A stretch of DNA of 64,000 nucleotides, from the NCBI GenBank assembly GCA_032209605.1, contig JASFXZ010000016.1:15128001-15192000 (forward strand), in the 5' to 3' direction. The notes beneath the pieces are model-generated. The model did no database searches and was not told where the DNA came from. It saw only the letters and a program-made list of their open reading frames with translations. The stretch is from Mactromeris polynyma. Taxonomy: Eukaryota; Mollusca; Bivalvia; Venerida; Mactridae. How positions within the stretch are numbered: the first letter of the stretch is position 1; each line of letters opens with the position of its first letter. The translations under genes were made by a program, and so were the position numbers. Of this stretch, positions 49,050 through 61,433 are shown in pieces.

Positions 49050-49618
49050 GTGAGTTGACTAAACATGCATTCAGACATTTGAAGATTTGACTAAAATCAA
49101 CTGATAAATATTACGTATCTCAAACATGCCTCTAAAGGTTACCCGTTCATGTTGATCTTTAGAGCATTTGACCTTAATTCTTTACACAGGAGTTCAAATG
49201 CAATTAAATAGGGTATACCATGTCACATTTCAGAAGATGATAGACAAAGTTTAACACAGGCGACTTTAAGCGAATAATCAAATTAACTGGCATCATATTG
49301 TCTTGTATCAAAATGTAACTGGTATACATACAAATCAAATATTAAAAGTGCCAAATGTGTTAAAGATAGAACATGTTTGCAAGGAATAAAGATGTATATG
49401 TGTATGACACTATGAAACACTTCTCTTTCTATATTAGCTGAATAAGTGCACTCGAGAGGATTTTACTGCCGTAATGTTTTCAATTATCAAGTATGGTTTT
49501 CTCAAACAAACATACGGAAACAAGAAGCGACATCTTGTTGTGTACATCTTAATTTCAGAAGGGAGGTTAACTAGTTATTTGTTATAATTACTTTTTTTCA
49601 ATTTATGCAATTACACAG

Positions 49619-49742
49619 ACTGGAGGCCCAGTGAACCAAATGGTCGCGATTCAGAGGATTGTGCGCTATTTGATTACGTCTTTGATTTTAAATGGATAGA
49701 TGTTTCTTGCAGCAACCAGTATGAGCCCCTTTGTGAAATGAC
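49619..49742 (+). CDS. C-type lectin, exon 5 (sugar-binding loop)
   Basis: It reads DWRPSEPNGRDSEDCAL and then KWIDVSCSNQYEPLCEM. EPN at residues 115-117 is the mannose-type motif of Ca2+-dependent lectins. The usual WND is WID (135-137), losing one Ca2+-site Asn. Cys124, Cys140 and Cys148 are the domain's conserved cysteines. Phase 2 at a GTACGT donor. Confidence 0.9.
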
Positions 49743-50040
49743 GTACGTATTTTGTTCTGCAAGGAACGCTTAAATACTATTTTCATTCTTTAGGCTTATC
49801 CGACCAGTCGTGCTGAATTATACACATTGTGTTTGTTGTTATATACGTAGCGGTAAATGGTTTTTACTGATTAGTTGCTGCATACTTAGTCAATTTATGT
49901 ATATGTGTTGGAATTCAATGATAATTTAGTGATTAAGTGTAAGGGTAGCTAGCTGTTAAATCGTGTTAAAGCCCAGTATATTTACTGACAGTGCCAAGGC
50001 TGTAAATCGCTGTATGGTTATTTTTTCTATTTGTATTAAA

Positions 50041-50310
50041 GATATATATTAAATTTCCCTTTTCCCATTTGCAAATTCGTTCACTTTTTATAGTGTTCGT
50101 GGTATTTTCTCCCCCTTTCGTTATATTGTTGTCAGCAGTCTTAACTTGTCGTGTGATATATTCCGTCCATTAAAGCCCCCCTGCCTTCATAAATTCTTCT
50201 TAGTTATCCCTTATAGTCGTCCAGACCATTATTTGCGTATTTACACTTGCGCCTTCTCGAATGCCTAATGTTTTATGGACTGTTCTTTTCCCGGAGGTCT
50301 ACGTGGAGAA
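50041..50310 (+). repeat. Same interspersed repeat family, lectin intron 5
   Basis: It starts attaaatttcccttttccc and ends ttcccggaggtctacgtgg. This is the longest clean copy and shows both recognisable ends. Confidence 0.6.
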
Positions 50311-50364
50311 ACTTTTATATAAATGTAAATACAATATTTGTTTCCCTTTTCTATTTTATTCCAG

Positions 50365-50392
50365 ATCAGACGATTCACAAATAGTTGGATGA
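50365..50392 (+). CDS. C-type lectin, exon 6 (C-terminus)
   Basis: A TTTTATTCCAG acceptor completes a Thr codon and reads SDDSQIVG then TGA at 50,390. All five joins keep frame, which strongly supports the model. Confidence 0.8.
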
Positions 50393-50435
50393 AATATTCT
50401 ACGTTGTTTAAAGGTCAAGAATATAGTACTTGTCG

Positions 50436-50441
50436 AATAAA
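50436..50441 (+). promoter_or_regulatory. Polyadenylation signal of the lectin gene
   Basis: AATAAA, 44 bp after the stop codon. Confidence 0.65.
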
Positions 50442-52023
50442 TACGGGGAACATAAACATATTACTTGTTGGATTTTAGTCCCCCATTCCAATATTAACAT
50501 TTGCGCAGAATGCCCCTTTTCAAGAACTGAACGTATTTAAATATTCGGACTTTAAGCATCTTATCATATGGAATTTGATATTTAATATTTAATTTGATAA
50601 ATTACCCGCGACAGCATGGTGACGGTATAGAGAAACAATTATATTTAGATTCTCAAATTTAATCAATTATTAGATATGAATACTATGGCGCCATAGTTTA
50701 ATTTCTTTTGAAGAATGACTTACACATTTGTAACAATAAACGCTGTCTAACTGTTGTAAAAAATGACGGCTAAAGTGATATAGTTGTTCTTTTAATGGCG
50801 TTAAATATATAAACAAAGAATGTCAGCGGTTAACCGACAAACGTTTTCGTTAACTGTTTGTATTTCCATTCGGTTAACCAGTAAACCAATTGGAAGAATG
50901 CTTTGTGAACCGGTTTGGAAAACAATAGACTATTCCAATCCTTCACTAAACCGATTAGCACATTAAACAGATCGATATCACCCCCTCGATAAAGTTGGGT
51001 TCAAAGATCAAGAAATTGTGCATAGTTTCCGTTTATATTTAATAATATATACTAGTATATAGGTACAACAAATGGTATATATATCCTACTGACTTTTTAA
51101 AGAAAACACTCTCAAGTAATGCACCCTTCAAATAAACTAAACATTATTCAGAGTGTTACAATGTATGTGAATGGTGTTTTTGTTATTCTTAAAATGAATA
51201 CAACAGTACAAAGTGTTGTTAATATTTTACCTGAAAAATAACAATATACATTATAACCTCATGTAAAGACAATCTCAATAGTAAGACCACCTAAAAATTA
51301 AGAACACAGTTTGCAAGTCGATTTTCACTGTTTTAATAGTGAATAATATTTCTACAAATTCAAAAGATTTTCTATGATCAATGCTAATTTGAGTATTATT
51401 GCTGGATTGTCTTTACTTTAAAGCGTATAGAACTTGCAATACTGTTATCTCCCATATACCAGTTGAACAAATATTGTCTTCTATATAAGTCAAATTTCGA
51501 GCATTTGGAAAAAAAACACATGAAATTCACACACGATAATTTGAGTGTTTCCGTATTATATCACTGGTGAATGTTAGAATGTTGCATATTATAAGTCAGT
51601 GGTTATTAGAGTGTAGTAGTGAATGAACATATGAGCGCCGCTGTACGATTTCCAACATCTTCTTTAAGTGACATCATTTCTAGAAAATGCCACATGTGTC
51701 GTCACCATGAACTGACAGTAAGCAATATTTGCCCCATATGGGAATATGAAAACAAAGTGACCATATGGAGTAAATATTGTTTCCTGCGTTTTCTTGAAAA
51801 GAGGTCACTTCCAGTAGAGGTTGCCAATCCCACAGCAGCGCTCAAATTACATGTAAAACATACATAACCACTTCTTGGGTTTGTTATTATAATTCATTCA
51901 TTTAAGCATCTGGAATATTCCATTTTTCGGAAACGTCTCTAATCCGAACTTTTTCTGTGGTCCGGTCAAGTTCGGGTTATAGACGGTCCGCTTCTGTTAC
52001 TTGTCAATACTAAAACTGCTTCT
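50442..52023. other. Lectin-laccase convergent intergenic region
   Basis: 1.6 kb between the lectin poly(A) signal and the laccase stop. An 82-residue frame at 51,619-51,867 is unrecognised. A short AAACCTC-type piece lies near 51,258. Confidence 0.5.
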
Positions 52024-52133
52024 TTACAAATACGCCAAAATGAAACCAACAATCATCAATGGAATGGTATATCCAGCTGATGACGAACCGGCTACGGGTC
52101 CTGATCTAGCTGATGACGAACCGGCTACTGGTC
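52024..52133 (-). CDS. Laccase, exon 3 (tandem linker and hydrophobic tail)
   Basis: The TTGCTTTCAG acceptor joins in phase and reads PVAGSSSARSG, then PVAGSSSAG, then the hydrophobic YTIPLMIVGFILAYL and a TAA. A small-residue Ser/Gly linker followed by a short hydrophobic C-terminus with no charged tail fits a GPI-anchor signal. That would hold the enzyme at the cell surface. Confidence 0.82.
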
Positions 52134-52260
52134 CTGAAAGCAAATGAAGAAACCCGAAATGTAATTCCCCAATATGATAAACAAGAAATATCTTGAAAAA
52201 AGATGGTCAACGCAATTTGAAGGTTAATATTTGTTGTGCAACATAAAAAATGCCGACATG

Positions 52261-52400
52261 TTACGATTGCTGTTCACTCCAGATCCAAAATGGATTTCGG
52301 TAAATTCGATAAAGGGTACGTTACCATACCGAAATCCACAGAATTTCGGTTAATGTACCGAAATCCATTTTGGATCTGGAGTGACCAGCAATCGTTACGT
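52261..52400. repeat. Near-perfect foldback (hairpin) in laccase intron 2
   Basis: ttacgattgctg followed by actccagatccaaaatgg on the left is matched by its reverse complement on the right, with a short loop near 52,330. It is probably a small MITE. It lies 128 bp upstream of exon 3 in transcript sense. Confidence 0.7.
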
Positions 52401-52769
52401 TCATAGGATGGAACTGAAGGCGGAGTGTATCTTCGTGATGACAATTTAACGGACACATTTTATTTCAGAGATTGTTTAATTCAGTAGCATAATAAAGGAA
52501 ATACTGTGTACCTATTGATGTGACCAATCATAAGGCCATGGGTTCGAGGCGGAATGTATGCTCCTGATGAAAGTAATGCACCGTGCATCCAGGTATTTTC
52601 CGTCTACCTATGATTTTTTGTGGGAAGCTAACATTTGCGGGATAAGAGGATAGTTCTTGTCTGGAACCAAGACACTCTGCTTAAGGGCAACCGCGTTAGA
52701 AACTGAAAATCTATTGAAAAACGGTATAAAACTTCAACCATACACGACAAGTATTAACATTGGACTTAC

Positions 52770-52976
52770 CACCTGTAGCTACGGATCCGCTCTCTGTTTT
52801 ACCACCACCAGTATACAGAAAATCTCCACAAGTTGGAAATCCTGCCGGTGTTGGAGGTTTTGTATCTCCCTCATCTATGACCATTGCCATACCATTGGTA
52901 CTATGTAGATCAATATGGCAGTGTAAGAACCACATGCCAGGATTGTCGGACCTGATTCTTACCACGACATAGCCTC
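52770..52976 (-). CDS. Laccase, exon 2 (C-terminal copper motif)
   Basis: A TTTACAG acceptor completes a Gly codon and reads GYVVVRIRSDNPGMW, then HCHIDLHSTNGM (626-637). This is the fourth copper motif with the type 1 Cys627 and Met637 as the probable axial residue. A Gly/Pro-rich tail follows and the exon ends phase 1 at GTAAGT. The intron to exon 1 is 1.3 kb. Confidence 0.93.
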
Positions 52977-54267
52977 CTGTAAACAAACATTACATAATAA
53001 CTGTCAAACTGTCATCAGGGGCGTGGCTAGGCCTTTTTGAAGAGAACGCACAATTGTGGTTTAAAGGGGCGTTGACGGTTTATAGGAGAGAAACATATTT
53101 GTATAACTTTTCTATTTTCAGTTCAGTTTATTTCACTCATTTCATGCAATACATGACATAATGAGATTAACAGTTAATTACTAAGTTACATAAACAGGGT
53201 AATCATAATGACAGTATGATAGTTAAATAATTTACTGTAACATTTCTAATACTAAAGGTTCAATTAAATACATGTAAGATAGAAAATAATATAAAGAATA
53301 AATATGTAGGCGGAAGAGTTACAGTCATGATGTCACATAAAATGTATTATAGAATTTTTGTTCTGTAATACATTTTTTTTTATCAACCTGTTCGATACAA
53401 CTTTATACACACAACAATGTAATCAATAAAATATATGTACATTTTTTGATATTTTTATATTCTATGGTATTGCTATTAATATTCATTACATATAGAGGCT
53501 TGCACAACTTGCTTTGTTAACTACAGGAAATAAATTGAGTTCGTTCAAATACATGCATAACTAAACAAGGCTCTATCTATTGTATTTTTTAGCTGTTTAC
53601 GTCTCACGAATTCAGAATATACGGCCTGTAAACCCTTTATCCCCATTAACCCACCTTTTTAATTTAAATTTTAGCCTCAAATATTTTGACCCCTTGTACG
53701 CACGGGCGTATTCTGCGTAAAGGCAGCTAGGCCACTAGCCACAGGCCGTTTCAAGCATCAATGTACTTCTAGAAAGTTTTTCATATTTGTACCATTCCAG
53801 AAAGCATCACATTTAATACATCATGTCTGTAGTATCAACATGACAGCAACGCATTCAGGAGACAGATAGGAATTTTATGCCTAATTTCTTGCGAAAATGT
53901 TTCCGTCGGCAAGCAGAACATTTCTTATCAAATATTATTAAAAGTTTACATACATATATTACAACAAAACGTTAGGCGGTTTAAATTACCTTTCGAAACG
54001 CCATAAAACGCCATATGAAACATTTCATGGAAGATATGATATAGACGACCGCGAAACAACTAAGGGTTAAAACCTAGTTTAACTTGGGTACATGCAACAT
54101 CTCGGGTATCCAGCAATCGCTCAAATAAAATGAACAGAAGAAATAAGAAAATCCACTTTGAACTTCCCAACATACCAAACGGCTAACTTCGCTTATTTCA
54201 TCATGACAAAATTGTAAACACTTTCTCTAGATTTTATTTCGCATATTTACTTGGCCGTAAAACTCAC
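52977..54267 (-). other. Laccase intron 1
   Basis: 1.29 kb, AT-rich. It contains a repeat edge caggggcgtggctagg at 53,018, similar to caggggcgtacctagc at 10,629, which resembles hAT-type MITE ends. No gene is seen. Confidence 0.6.
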
Positions 54268-56089
54268 CTGTTGGTACTACGATTGTATCTTTTTCTGGTG
54301 GCCTTTTATTAATATCCGGTATGTTCCCTTGTGCCCAGGATTCGTTCGCCCATCTTTCTTCGTTGCAGTAACCATTCTTGTCTGTGCAATTAATGTCTTC
54401 ATTTGGTTTTAAAAGCCGCCCAGTAGTAGCATTGTATTCACCAAAACCCATTTTCATTACGTAGAAAGAGTGCCCGTGCAGGTGCACGGGATGCGACCAA
54501 CCGGCACCAGGCCCGAGATTGGTAAACACCATCTGAACGAGTCTGTTGGATTGCAGTTTCTGCACGTAAGTACATTTACATATACCGTCATCGCAATCTT
54601 CTCCACAGGGCGTTTTAATTCCGTCAGGTTGTGTCAGTAATGAAACTGTGGGTGGGTCAAATTCCCGGCCATTAACTGACCCAGGGGTGTTACCAGTTGG
54701 TCCGGGAAATGCGAAATTAAAAAAGAACTCATCGTCCACTCTATTCCCAAGTACGGATTTGTAAGCTTGGTTCGGGTCTGTATTATTGACTTTGTCGAAT
54801 GTGATGCATTTTCTGTCATCGTTTGGCGGGTATAGAGTGTACGGACAGTTAAACGTTGGGCATTTGGAACTTCGTGAGCAAGTTTCCACGCGGGTGTTGA
54901 TAGGATTTGGTGGAGGATCAGCACCGTCAAATTCTGTTAGTTCCAAAACTGCTTCCGCAGCATGGTATTTTAAGTTGCGCAGACTTTCAGGCGTTTCAAT
55001 GGTTTCCGCCACGAAGATTAAATGTTTACTTTTAGACTCGGTGGCGGCCGGGGCTTGCCAGTAAAAGTCATAACGCTCGCCAGGATGAACTATAATGGAC
55101 TGAACTGGAATTCGGTCTACATTGTATGCATCTGATGTTCGGAGCGTCAGTCGAAAGCCACTTATGTAAACTCGCATTGGGTATAATGTCATTGCACCGA
55201 TAATTCTGAATCTGTACTGAGTTCCTGATACTATCTTGAACAATTCAAGCGGTGATCCGTTATTTGTGGTATAATTGCTCCAAAAGCGACCTTTTCCATT
55301 GACCAGACCTGACTGAAATTCGAATCTGCTAAATTGACCGCCATCTATAGAATAAGTCGTATTAATAACCTCCCCCGTACTGAAATCAAACTGTTGTGAG
55401 ATCATTCGGTAATAAGCAGTTTCGGCGTCCATCAGATGGTTCCAGTCCTGTAGTGCAATAATAATTTCATTGTCTTCAACTATAGGATTTGCCTTTGGTC
55501 TTACTATCACAGGTCCATACAAGCCCATGCTTCTTTGGTCTCCAATATGAGCATGGTACATCGCAGTGCCTGGTGGGTAGGCATTGAATCGATGTACGAA
55601 TGTCTGTCCTGGTAGAATTGGACACTGGCTTATGAAAGCTACTCCATCCATCCACGGAGTGTTTCGCTGATGTAGGCCGTGAAAATGCACAGTGACGCTG
55701 TCGGTATGAAACGTATTAACGAATGTAATCACGAGGGGCTGGTCTTCCCATGCTTCAATTCTTGGTCCGGGAAATGTCCCATTGATGGCAATGACCAGTC
55801 GTGATGTCGTTCCGTCGGCAGTTATAACTCTTGCTGCTTGTTCCTCTGTTAATTCTCTGTTACGGTTAGCTGTGCCGGTCATACGCAAGACACCATTATC
55901 AGGTCGTACAAGCTGCCTCTCCTGCTCAAGTAGCATTGTAAGTTTATGTTCTATAACAAACACACACGAGCAAACAGGATCTTCAAAGTTGCATATGCAG
56001 TCTGCTCCCTCTTTGGCCGGGGGTTGGACCTTTGGTTGACACATCACAGAAACCACCAGGGCAAAGAAAAATGTTGCAAAGGGAAACAT
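54268..56089 (-). CDS. Laccase (multicopper oxidase), exon 1
   Basis: The ATG at 56,087-56,089 sits directly after a TGTTTTCAG acceptor, so a 5' non-coding exon is expected. MFPFATFFFALVVSVMCQ is the signal peptide. The open frame continues upstream into the intron, but that extension (starting MVPGTQ) is not coding. Copper motifs: HFHGLH (135-140), HAH (179-181) and HPVHLHGH (533-540), the last joining the type 1 and trinuclear sites. The family oxidises phenols and similar substrates with O2; in invertebrates laccases serve cuticle or periostracum tanning, defence or digestion. The exon ends phase 1 at GTGAGT. The whole protein is 712 residues and secreted or surface-bound. Confidence 0.93.
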
Positions 56090-57000
56090 CTGAAAACATT
56101 GAAAATGATTTACTTGGGTCCCTGGCACCAATTCAATAGATTTAGGTATGATTTCGATCGTACTCTAATATCATAAAGCGCCTTAGTTTTTCGTCGTGAT
56201 GTTTTCGCAAAATTCTAATTATGAACTAATTCGCGACACCTAATTCAAATTTAAGCTATTGACTATTTGTTTTTTTAAAATGTTTTTGATGAATAAAATT
56301 GATAACATATATTCAGGAAGCAAACGTGTTATATATTACGTAATTATCTGATATAAACATCCTCAAATATTAATCATGATTGCGTATGTATTATGTTCCT
56401 TGATGTATTTGGTAATTGGTTTAGTACCGTCCCACAGTTCGTGTCTTATCGCAAAATCTCGCGGAAGAACGTCATCAGGCTTCCGCAGAAGAATGTTGAG
56501 ATATAGAATATGTTTGTGCGAAAGCCAACTGACTGGTATACAGAATTTCGTTGGTTCTACACAAATGCCTTTCTATGCCTAAAATGCTAGAAAGGGCATA
56601 TGGGACCGTCATCCAATTTAATACAGTCAATCTTGCTTATGCGACCACGTGTCTTATGCGGCCATTTGCAGTAAGCAACCACTTTGAAAACCTCTCGACA
56701 ATGTTCGCTATATCTTTACGTTTTGCTAAGCGACTTTTGTTTCGAAAGAGGCTACAATATCATCAATGTATAATACATTTTGATAAACCAGTACAGCCTG
56801 ACAGTGATCTCCCCTTACATGTCTCAGAGTTTCTGTAGCGTAATTGAATGACTGGCAGTCGTAACATTTAGCCATCTTTTATGTTGTACAACACATGTTA
56901 AGCTTCAGATTGCAACAAATTTGCATACTTCAAGTTGCGCCGATCATCTTTTTTAAAGATATTTCTTGTTTTCTAATATTTCTATATAGAGGACAGCACA
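56090..57000. other. Upstream region of the laccase gene
   Basis: It should hold the 5' non-coding exon and promoter of laccase. I could not place a TATA box or donor with confidence. Frames at 56,376-56,838 look like repeat. Confidence 0.4.
56620..56860 (+). repeat. Possible pogo/Tc1-type MITE fragment
   Basis: tacagtcaatcttgcttatg followed by cgaccac resembles common cagtcaaacctcgctta MITE ends. No matching right end was found. Confidence 0.35.
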
Positions 57001-57240
57001 TCATAAATGGTATTCAAATTCTACTTGATTGAGCAAACACATTTTACAAATACGGTTTTCTCTTGGAATATTATTTGCTCTACCTGTTTCATACTTAGTG
57101 AATGCAAACATAGTCTGAAAGAGTTGTTTTAATAATGTATCATTTTCAATCGAACTAATATATTCTGAACAATTGAAAACGTTTTTTAATTTATTAAAAT
57201 ATGCTAATCTCGGCATATCGTATACAGTCGATTGCCACTC
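57001..57240 (-). pseudogene. LINE ORF2 C-terminal fragment
   Basis: The frame reads LQEWQSTVYDMPRLAYFNKL and later IPRENRICKMCLLNQVEFEY, the Cys-bearing tail typical of some non-LTR retrotransposon polyproteins. It is short and isolated. Confidence 0.6.
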
Positions 57241-58689
57241 CTGAAGGAAATGATCGCGTTTTTACAATTGTGTACGCCAGACACTAAGTAAACAATTAAG
57301 CCTGTAGTTTGAATAATATATTCTGTTCTAAGTAGCTTTGCATTGTTTGTATCCGGGTATTTGTTTAATATATTTACAAAACAAATGATAAGTGTCTATT
57401 ATTCACTGAATGATCTTTCTTTTGCATTAAAACGAGTATATAGTTTAAAGAATAAAATGAATATCAAACCTAATGATTTAAATTTATTTTATACAAAGAC
57501 GTAAATTTAGGTCCTTGTTATATTCTTATGGCCTTTGAGTGGTTATACTATAAAATAGAGTTTGTGTAGCTAGTCAAACAAAAATAAAGAACAAACATCA
57601 GATTGTGTTGTAAATGGGCTTTTATTACAGCTATTTAAACAATCAAAATATAAATAATAAAACTTATTATATGTAAAGTATTAGATAAAACATAATAGTA
57701 AACCCATAAATTTTGTTTTATCTGGGGACAAATTTAGGTCCTTGTTTTATATATGTTGTGCAGATTATTTGTCTAAATAACATCTGTTTTACAATATTAA
57801 TACGATTAATATCATAATTTTCGCATTTAAATATAAAGTTAAACAATATCACTATAAAAAAAAATATATTTATTGTAATCGAGTTATACTGTCTCAAATG
57901 TCACACCACTACAGATTAAAAAAAGTCAATCTGTTGTCACTCTAATAATTTATTTCAATGCTATTCTATAAAAAGTCACTTTCCCTCAAATTCTGCCATA
58001 TAAAGCGAACACTAATTGGTAATTAACAGCTTGTATAATCGCTGCATCCGACTTTATCACTTCAATCAGATATCATGCTGCGCACGCACTGTTGGATAAC
58101 GCGCACATAGAAATATATAGTGTATCCGAAATTATAGCAAAAACTGGCAATTTTTAACAAATATCGTTAAAAAGGACAGCATAAAAGAGTACCCACATTC
58201 AATCTAAAACGTGCGGTCGAAAGTACACATTTTGAACTCTTATATATCTCTGCACACATTATCTACCTATATTGGAAAGTATTTAAATTCAAAGATATTG
58301 TTTAAGCCCTTTCCTATTTCAATGTAAAAATGGTGATCTTAAAAACCTCAAAAAAGGGCAATGAAGTAGAAATCACAGCAACATAATATTTACACCACCA
58401 TAACGTGAAAGGTTTGATCTCTAACATTTGTTTGCACACGAAAGATACCTTTAACAGATTTTAATTTATCGCGGTTTGAAGATATTTTCCTTCTATAATT
58501 CTATAGGAAGTAGGTCGAACCGCAGTGACACGAAAGTTGGGTATGAATGGATTCTCTTCAGTGACATTAAATAATTTATGAACAGTAAAACACATCAGAA
58601 TGAGAATAAATTGAAAAGCAGCAATGTATTTAAATAGCTATAGGGGAAGGACAAAGCAGTCAAAGCAATCAGTGACAAACCAGCTTTCA
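57241..58689. other. AT-rich, no gene seen
   Basis: The motif caaatttaggtccttg occurs twice (57,504 region and 57,730 region), suggesting a short duplicated block. Otherwise nothing. Confidence 0.45.
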
Positions 58690-59444
58690 GTGTTCGAAGT
58701 GTACTTCAATTCTTTTTAGCTCAGAGTGAACATTACAATGTGTGTAACCAAATTTCAAAAGAAATACAAAGTCACCTAATGACAAAATAGTCCGATACCA
58801 AAACACAACTCAAATCTGTGCAGGACATTTACATGGCTGTATCTAAAGCAGAGTTCCTTGACAGAGAGTTGCTTCTTCATGTGACAATTAAAGAAGATGA
58901 CATTGAAACAATCCATCATGCGTATAAAAATGAGTTTTCAGAATACGAATGGAAAAAAATTGTTACTTTGATAAACATTTTAAATCACATAATCTCAATT
59001 TATCATTAGAAACGTAGGAAGGAATGGTTTTAAAGAAAGCATTATTCTTTGAAAATGTAGAAATATTGGTCGACGACTCAAAGAATGAAATAATACACAG
59101 AGTGAAGCGGAAAGAACTGGCAGGTGAAGAAGATAGTGTATGTTTGGCTGGGAAACGTGTGCATCGTCCGTCCAGGAGATGCACAGATTGTTGATGCTAT
59201 ACCCGACCAATCCATTGTCAACTATTTATTCTGCGTGGACTGTACAAAACGATGTTATCACATGCCTTCAGTTCATGTATATATTGAAATTCAAGATGGG
59301 AAGGAAGATTGCATACATGAATTGATAACAACAGTAAGATTCTTGCCATGCAATACCATCAATAATTTCATCGATAGTGATGGTGAATATCTAAGATTTC
59401 AAATGCAAGACAATGTCATAGCTGGAAAAGGGTTTCTTGCATAA
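58690..59444 (+). pseudogene. Broken unrecognised coding remnant
   Basis: Three stretches in different frames look protein-like. They are QDIYMAVSKAEFLDRELLLH (58,818-59,009), KALFFENVEILVDDSKNEII (about 59,033-59,150) and CIVRPGDAQIVDAIPDQ to GFLA (ORF 59,124-59,444). Together they suggest a gene or retrocopy with at least two frame breaks. No family is recognised. AATAAA motifs at 59,462 and 59,523 follow the last stop. Confidence 0.4.
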
Positions 59445-59529
59445 AAGATAAAATTATAATGAATAAAAGTACATGTGTAACTTGTTGATTCCATGTATAT
59501 TAAGTAGATCTATTACATGAAAAATAAAG

Positions 59530-61250
59530 TTGCATCAAACCCAAATTACAACTCTCTTGCAAATTTCGGCGGAGAACCTGACCATCTGAGTTTGTAACTT
59601 AATACTGCCATATAGGCTTCGGCTGTATAAATTTAACTGAACTGTTCCTTGGGGTGAGGTGAGTAATTGAGATGTTATGATAACGATCAGCTAGCAGATA
59701 AGAAAACTAGGAGAAAATGGAAAAGATTAGACAATTGTGTAGGACTGTATTGCGCACTTGACTCTACGATGGAATTCATTCATAAAAATACCTGCTCGCA
59801 TGCAAGTGAATCTCACTGAAAGGGGCTCCAAATAGGTCATAAAAAGTCACGCTCCACGCTGTCGGTCGCCATCGGAGCCAGTTTGCGCATTTGTGATCAA
59901 AGTAGCGATAAAATTGCGATTGGCGAAAGCGACGACTTCCTGCTTTAAAATTTAAAATATCTTAAAAATAAGCACCATTCCTGATACAATTTAATATACA
60001 ATGAATACCTATAGCCATTTCGAGGTTAGGTACCATGGCAATCAGTTGGATGCAATATTTAGACATTTAAGCCAAACTCAAGGTAACTGTATTATAAGTT
60101 TACATTGTATTTGTATTTTGTATATGTTAGCAATCTGTGCAATTAACTAAATGAATATTTGTAATGTGCTGTTTTCTATGTAATTGGTTTTTAGGCATTT
60201 ATTTACCTTTTGATATTTGCCTATTTTCAGTGACATGTAAACTATAGAATAACAGAACGGCTTTTCCATACATAGGCAAGTTCCTTTTGATATAGCAATA
60301 AATCACACAATGCATCTGTTGGCGAAGATTTTTAAATCAAGATTCACCCTAATAATTTACGTACTAAGGCCTTGTTTGCACAACATACACGCATTGTAAC
60401 GTCCGGTTGTGAAGCATGTAGCTGGCAATACACACGAAACACTTAAGCTAAAAATAAATTCGACGTGTATACAACTGAAACCGAAACTACAAAAACGCGA
60501 TAATCCGACTTGTCTAAATTAAGATTGTGATTTCTTTACATTTAGCCAGCATTCAAACTCGATATGTCATGGTATCTGATTAATCCGTTACCAAATATAA
60601 ATATCAGTCAACGTATTGCACATTTGTTTGCACAAAGAAATTTGATAAGACAAGCTATGTTTAACATTACGTAACTATATAAAAAAAAAGTTAGAAGCAA
60701 GATATGAAAATCCGACGGTAACATAAACATCACGACTAACAAAAGGCATTGGTCCAGTAGGCTTGTTCTATTAGCTGAACAATTTGAAATACAATATTGC
60801 AGACAAAACTAGATCTATACCAATTGCATATGCCACTAGTCCTAGACACTCACTTCGTTAAGCAAGACTAAACTCCGTTGTTTAACATGACTTTCTATAC
60901 TTTATGACAAACATATAATAGGAGTGAACTGACCGTTTGTGCCCAGTATGTACCATTACCATGAAGGTAAATTCAGAGAGTTTAAATTCTTAAACAAGAT
61001 AGCAGTATCTAATCACAGAAAGAAGAACATGTGCAATGCGTTTGTCTTGTAGGTGAAAATTCTCTTTGCTATAGAGCAAACTTATTACCTAAACTGCTAC
61101 ATTCATATTAATATTTAATAATTGCAAAGAAATAGTTATACTCACTTTTCGTGTAGATGTTCCGCGCGTCACCAAACAAACAAATTGTAGATTGAAACTC
61201 AGGCGTTATTGCCCGGCCTGTTGACGCATGCGCATTTACGCATTTTTGTA
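59530..61250. other. No gene seen
   Basis: 1.7 kb without supported ORFs or recognised repeats, between the broken remnant and the mariner element. Confidence 0.45.
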
Positions 61251-61433
61251 CGAGGGGTGTTCAAAAAGCTCTTGGAAAAATGCTTCATTAATATTAAGAT
61301 TTTGGAATGTCATGAAAATTTAACTTCATATTGGTCAGGATATTGTGTTTCGTGCACAATAATAATAAGTCTTATTAAGAACAAATACGGCTAATACGGT
61401 CTCCATGCCAACGTCCAAATTTAAAGAAAAAGC

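Noticed and set aside
56090..56131. Longer laccase start at 56,131 (MVPGTQ...)
   Set aside because: A splice acceptor lies directly before the Met of a clear signal peptide at 56,089; the extension is intron.
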